DNA from: Rhodospirillaceae bacterium SYSU D60007
Lineage (GTDB): Bacteria > Pseudomonadota > Alphaproteobacteria > Reyranellales > Reyranellaceae
Direction of reading: 5' to 3'
DNA length: 64,000 bases
NCBI GenBank assembly: GCA_003574685.1
Contig: QOCQ01000008.1
Location: 124,001-188,000, forward strand
The notes beneath the pieces are model-generated. The model was not told the origin of the DNA and made no database searches. It saw nothing but the letters and a program-made list of their open reading frames with translations. A program made the translations under genes and the position numbers. Below are positions 62,957 through 64,000 of the stretch, piece after piece; the first letter of the stretch is position 1, and the number at the start of each line of letters is the position of its first letter.

Positions 62957-64000
62957 ATGTCTCGCAAGCCTGCCGTCGCCGCCAAAGCGGCCGCCGCATC
63001 TTCGTCCGCACCTGCCCTGGCCCAGGCGGAGCCCAGGGCCGCGCTGCCGGCCGCCGATCCCGCCAACAAGCCGCTGAAGCATCTGTGGCTGATCGATGCA
63101 TCCGGATACATCTTCCGCGCCTATCACGCCTTGCCGCCCATGACGCGGCCGGACGGCACACCGATCAACGCCGTCTATGGCTTCTGCCGGATGATCACGA
63201 AGTTCCTGCTGGATCGTCCCGACATTGATCACATCGCCTGCATCCATGATGCGGGCCGGGCCAGCTTCCGCGACGCGATCTACCCGAAATACAAGGCGCA
63301 CCGGCCCGATCCGCCCGAGGAGCTGGTGCCGCAGTTTCCGCTGCTGCGCGAGGCCACGCGCATGTTCGGCCTGCCCTGCATCGAGCTGGAGGGCTACGAA
63401 GCCGACGATCTGATCGCGACTTATGCCCGCATCGCCGTCGCCGCAGGCGCGGACGTCACCATCGTCTCCTCCGACAAAGACCTGATGCAGCTTGTCGGCG
63501 ACAAGGTCTCGATGTTCGATCCGATCAAGGAGCGCGCGCTGGGCCGCGAGGCGGTGGTCGAAAAATTCGGTGTGGGGCCGGAGAAGGTCATCGATGTCCA
63601 GGCGCTGGCCGGCGACAGCACCGACAACGTGCCGGGCGTGCCCGGAATCGGCGTCAAGACGGCGGCGCAGCTCATCACCGAGTACGGCGATCTGGAGACG
63701 CTGCTGGCGCGGGCCGGCGAGATCAAGCAGCCCAAACGCCGCGAGGCCCTGCAGGTCAATGCCGAGCTGGCCCGCATCTCGCGCCGCCTGGTGCTGCTGA
63801 AGGACGACGTGCCCATCACCGAGCATCCCGACTCGTTCGACAAGAAGCTGCCCGATCTCCACAAGCTGGTGCCATGGCTGGAGCAACAAGGCTTCCGCTC
63901 GCTGCTGGCCAAATATCGCGCGATGCAGGGCGCGCCGGGGCCGGATGAGGCGCCGCCGGCCGGCGAAGACACGCCGCCCCGCGCGCTGGAGGGCCGCACC
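62957..64000 (+). CDS. polA: DNA polymerase I, 5' part (5'-3' exonuclease domain)
   Basis: The frame runs off the right edge after 348 codons. After an unusual Ala-rich N-terminal extension of about 40 residues, the flap-exonuclease domain begins at HLWLIDASGYIFRAYHALPP. It continues with KYKAHRPDPPEEL, the acidic ELEGYEADDLIATYA and SSDKDLMQLV, and the helix-hairpin-helix DSTDNVPGVPGIGVKTAAQLI. The metal-binding aspartates are in place. The polymerase domain lies outside the window. The extension may be partly untranslated, since no strong ribosome-binding site is visible. Confidence 0.92.
   Translation, partial: MSRKPAVAAKAAAASSSAPALAQAEPRAALPAADPANKPLKHLWLIDASGYIFRAYHALPPMTRPDGTPINAVYGFCRMITKFLLDRPDIDHIACIHDAGRASFRDAIYPKYKAHRPDPPEELVPQFPLLREATRMFGLPCIELEGYEADDLIATYARIAVAAGADVTIVSSDKDLMQLVGDKVSMFDPIKERALGREAVVEKFGVGPEKVIDVQALAGDSTDNVPGVPGIGVKTAAQLITEYGDLETLLARAGEIKQPKRREALQVNAELARISRRLVLLKDDVPITEHPDSFDKKLPDLHKLVPWLEQQGFRSLLAKYRAMQGAPGPDEAPPAGEDTPPRALEGRT

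Overview
The window is G+C-rich (about two thirds G+C by eye), densely coded on both strands, and has no rRNA, insertion-sequence transposase, integrase or CRISPR array. The gene set suggests an alphaproteobacterium, probably of the Hyphomicrobiales or Rhodospirillales: a TAXI-type TRAP uptake system, a Suv3-like helicase coupled to an S4 RNA-binding protein, a short zincin-type metallopeptidase, a NodT-type efflux lipoprotein, malonyl-CoA decarboxylase and several acyl-CoA enzymes. This placement is an inference. Nothing in the window fixes the genus.

Layout. 1-1133: 5' end of a lipoprotein gene and a PIN/ribbon-helix-helix toxin-antitoxin pair with a tandem-repeat operator candidate. 1327-4307: TAXI TRAP transporter with an overlapping 31-residue membrane ORF. 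4506-13471: FAD-Rieske oxidoreductase, MgtC-like protein, 3-oxoadipyl-CoA-type thiolase, Asp/Glu (hydantoin) racemase, malonyl-CoA decarboxylase, SMP-30 lactonase, two coupled PaaG-like crotonases and a small flavodoxin. 13472-14177: an A+T-richer scar with two oppositely oriented pieces of an anti-phage dCTP deaminase (AvcD-type) gene. 14178-19721: aldehyde dehydrogenase, SDR, ThpR, fructosamine kinase, LMW protein-tyrosine phosphatase, sirtuin and a small ORF. 19815-26916: tRNA-Thr(CGT), MacA-MacB-NodT efflux operon, a membrane protein and a lactate-permease-like carrier. 26981-35339: hydroxyacid dehydrogenase, GST, and two paralogous hybrid histidine kinases around one OmpR-type regulator. 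35947-41953: ACT-like protein, creatininase family, NTF2-like, membrane sulfatase-like, glutamine amidotransferase and aldo/keto reductase.

42283-53426 is an envelope export locus: TPR-like membrane protein, BY-type tyrosine autokinase, a frameshifted metallophosphoesterase, a type I ABC exporter with a short fusion protein, a secreted Cys-tailed unknown, an outer-membrane beta-barrel, a short OPX (Wza-like) lipoprotein and a metallophosphoesterase-fold protein that has lost its metal motifs. No glycosyltransferase, flippase or polymerase lies in it. 53556-55657 holds a DprE1/DprE2-like epimerase pair. 56034-64000 holds the S4/Suv3 pair, a pterin dehydratase, a zincin, a Mug-type glycosylase coupled to an AidB-like acyl-CoA dehydrogenase, and the first 348 codons of DNA polymerase I.

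Intergenic space is occupied by several families of inverted-repeat elements: a 138-139 bp element with 45-47 bp inverted ends in three copies, a family opening with GGGAGCGCGGGC, paired hairpins containing CTTCATGGT, and smaller hairpins. They sit mostly behind gene 3' ends, often between convergent genes. The most unusual observations are the inverted deaminase remnant, the metal-motif-less phosphatase, the short OPX plus beta-barrel pair, the coupled Mug/AidB-like genes, and perfect palindromes in two divergent promoter regions.
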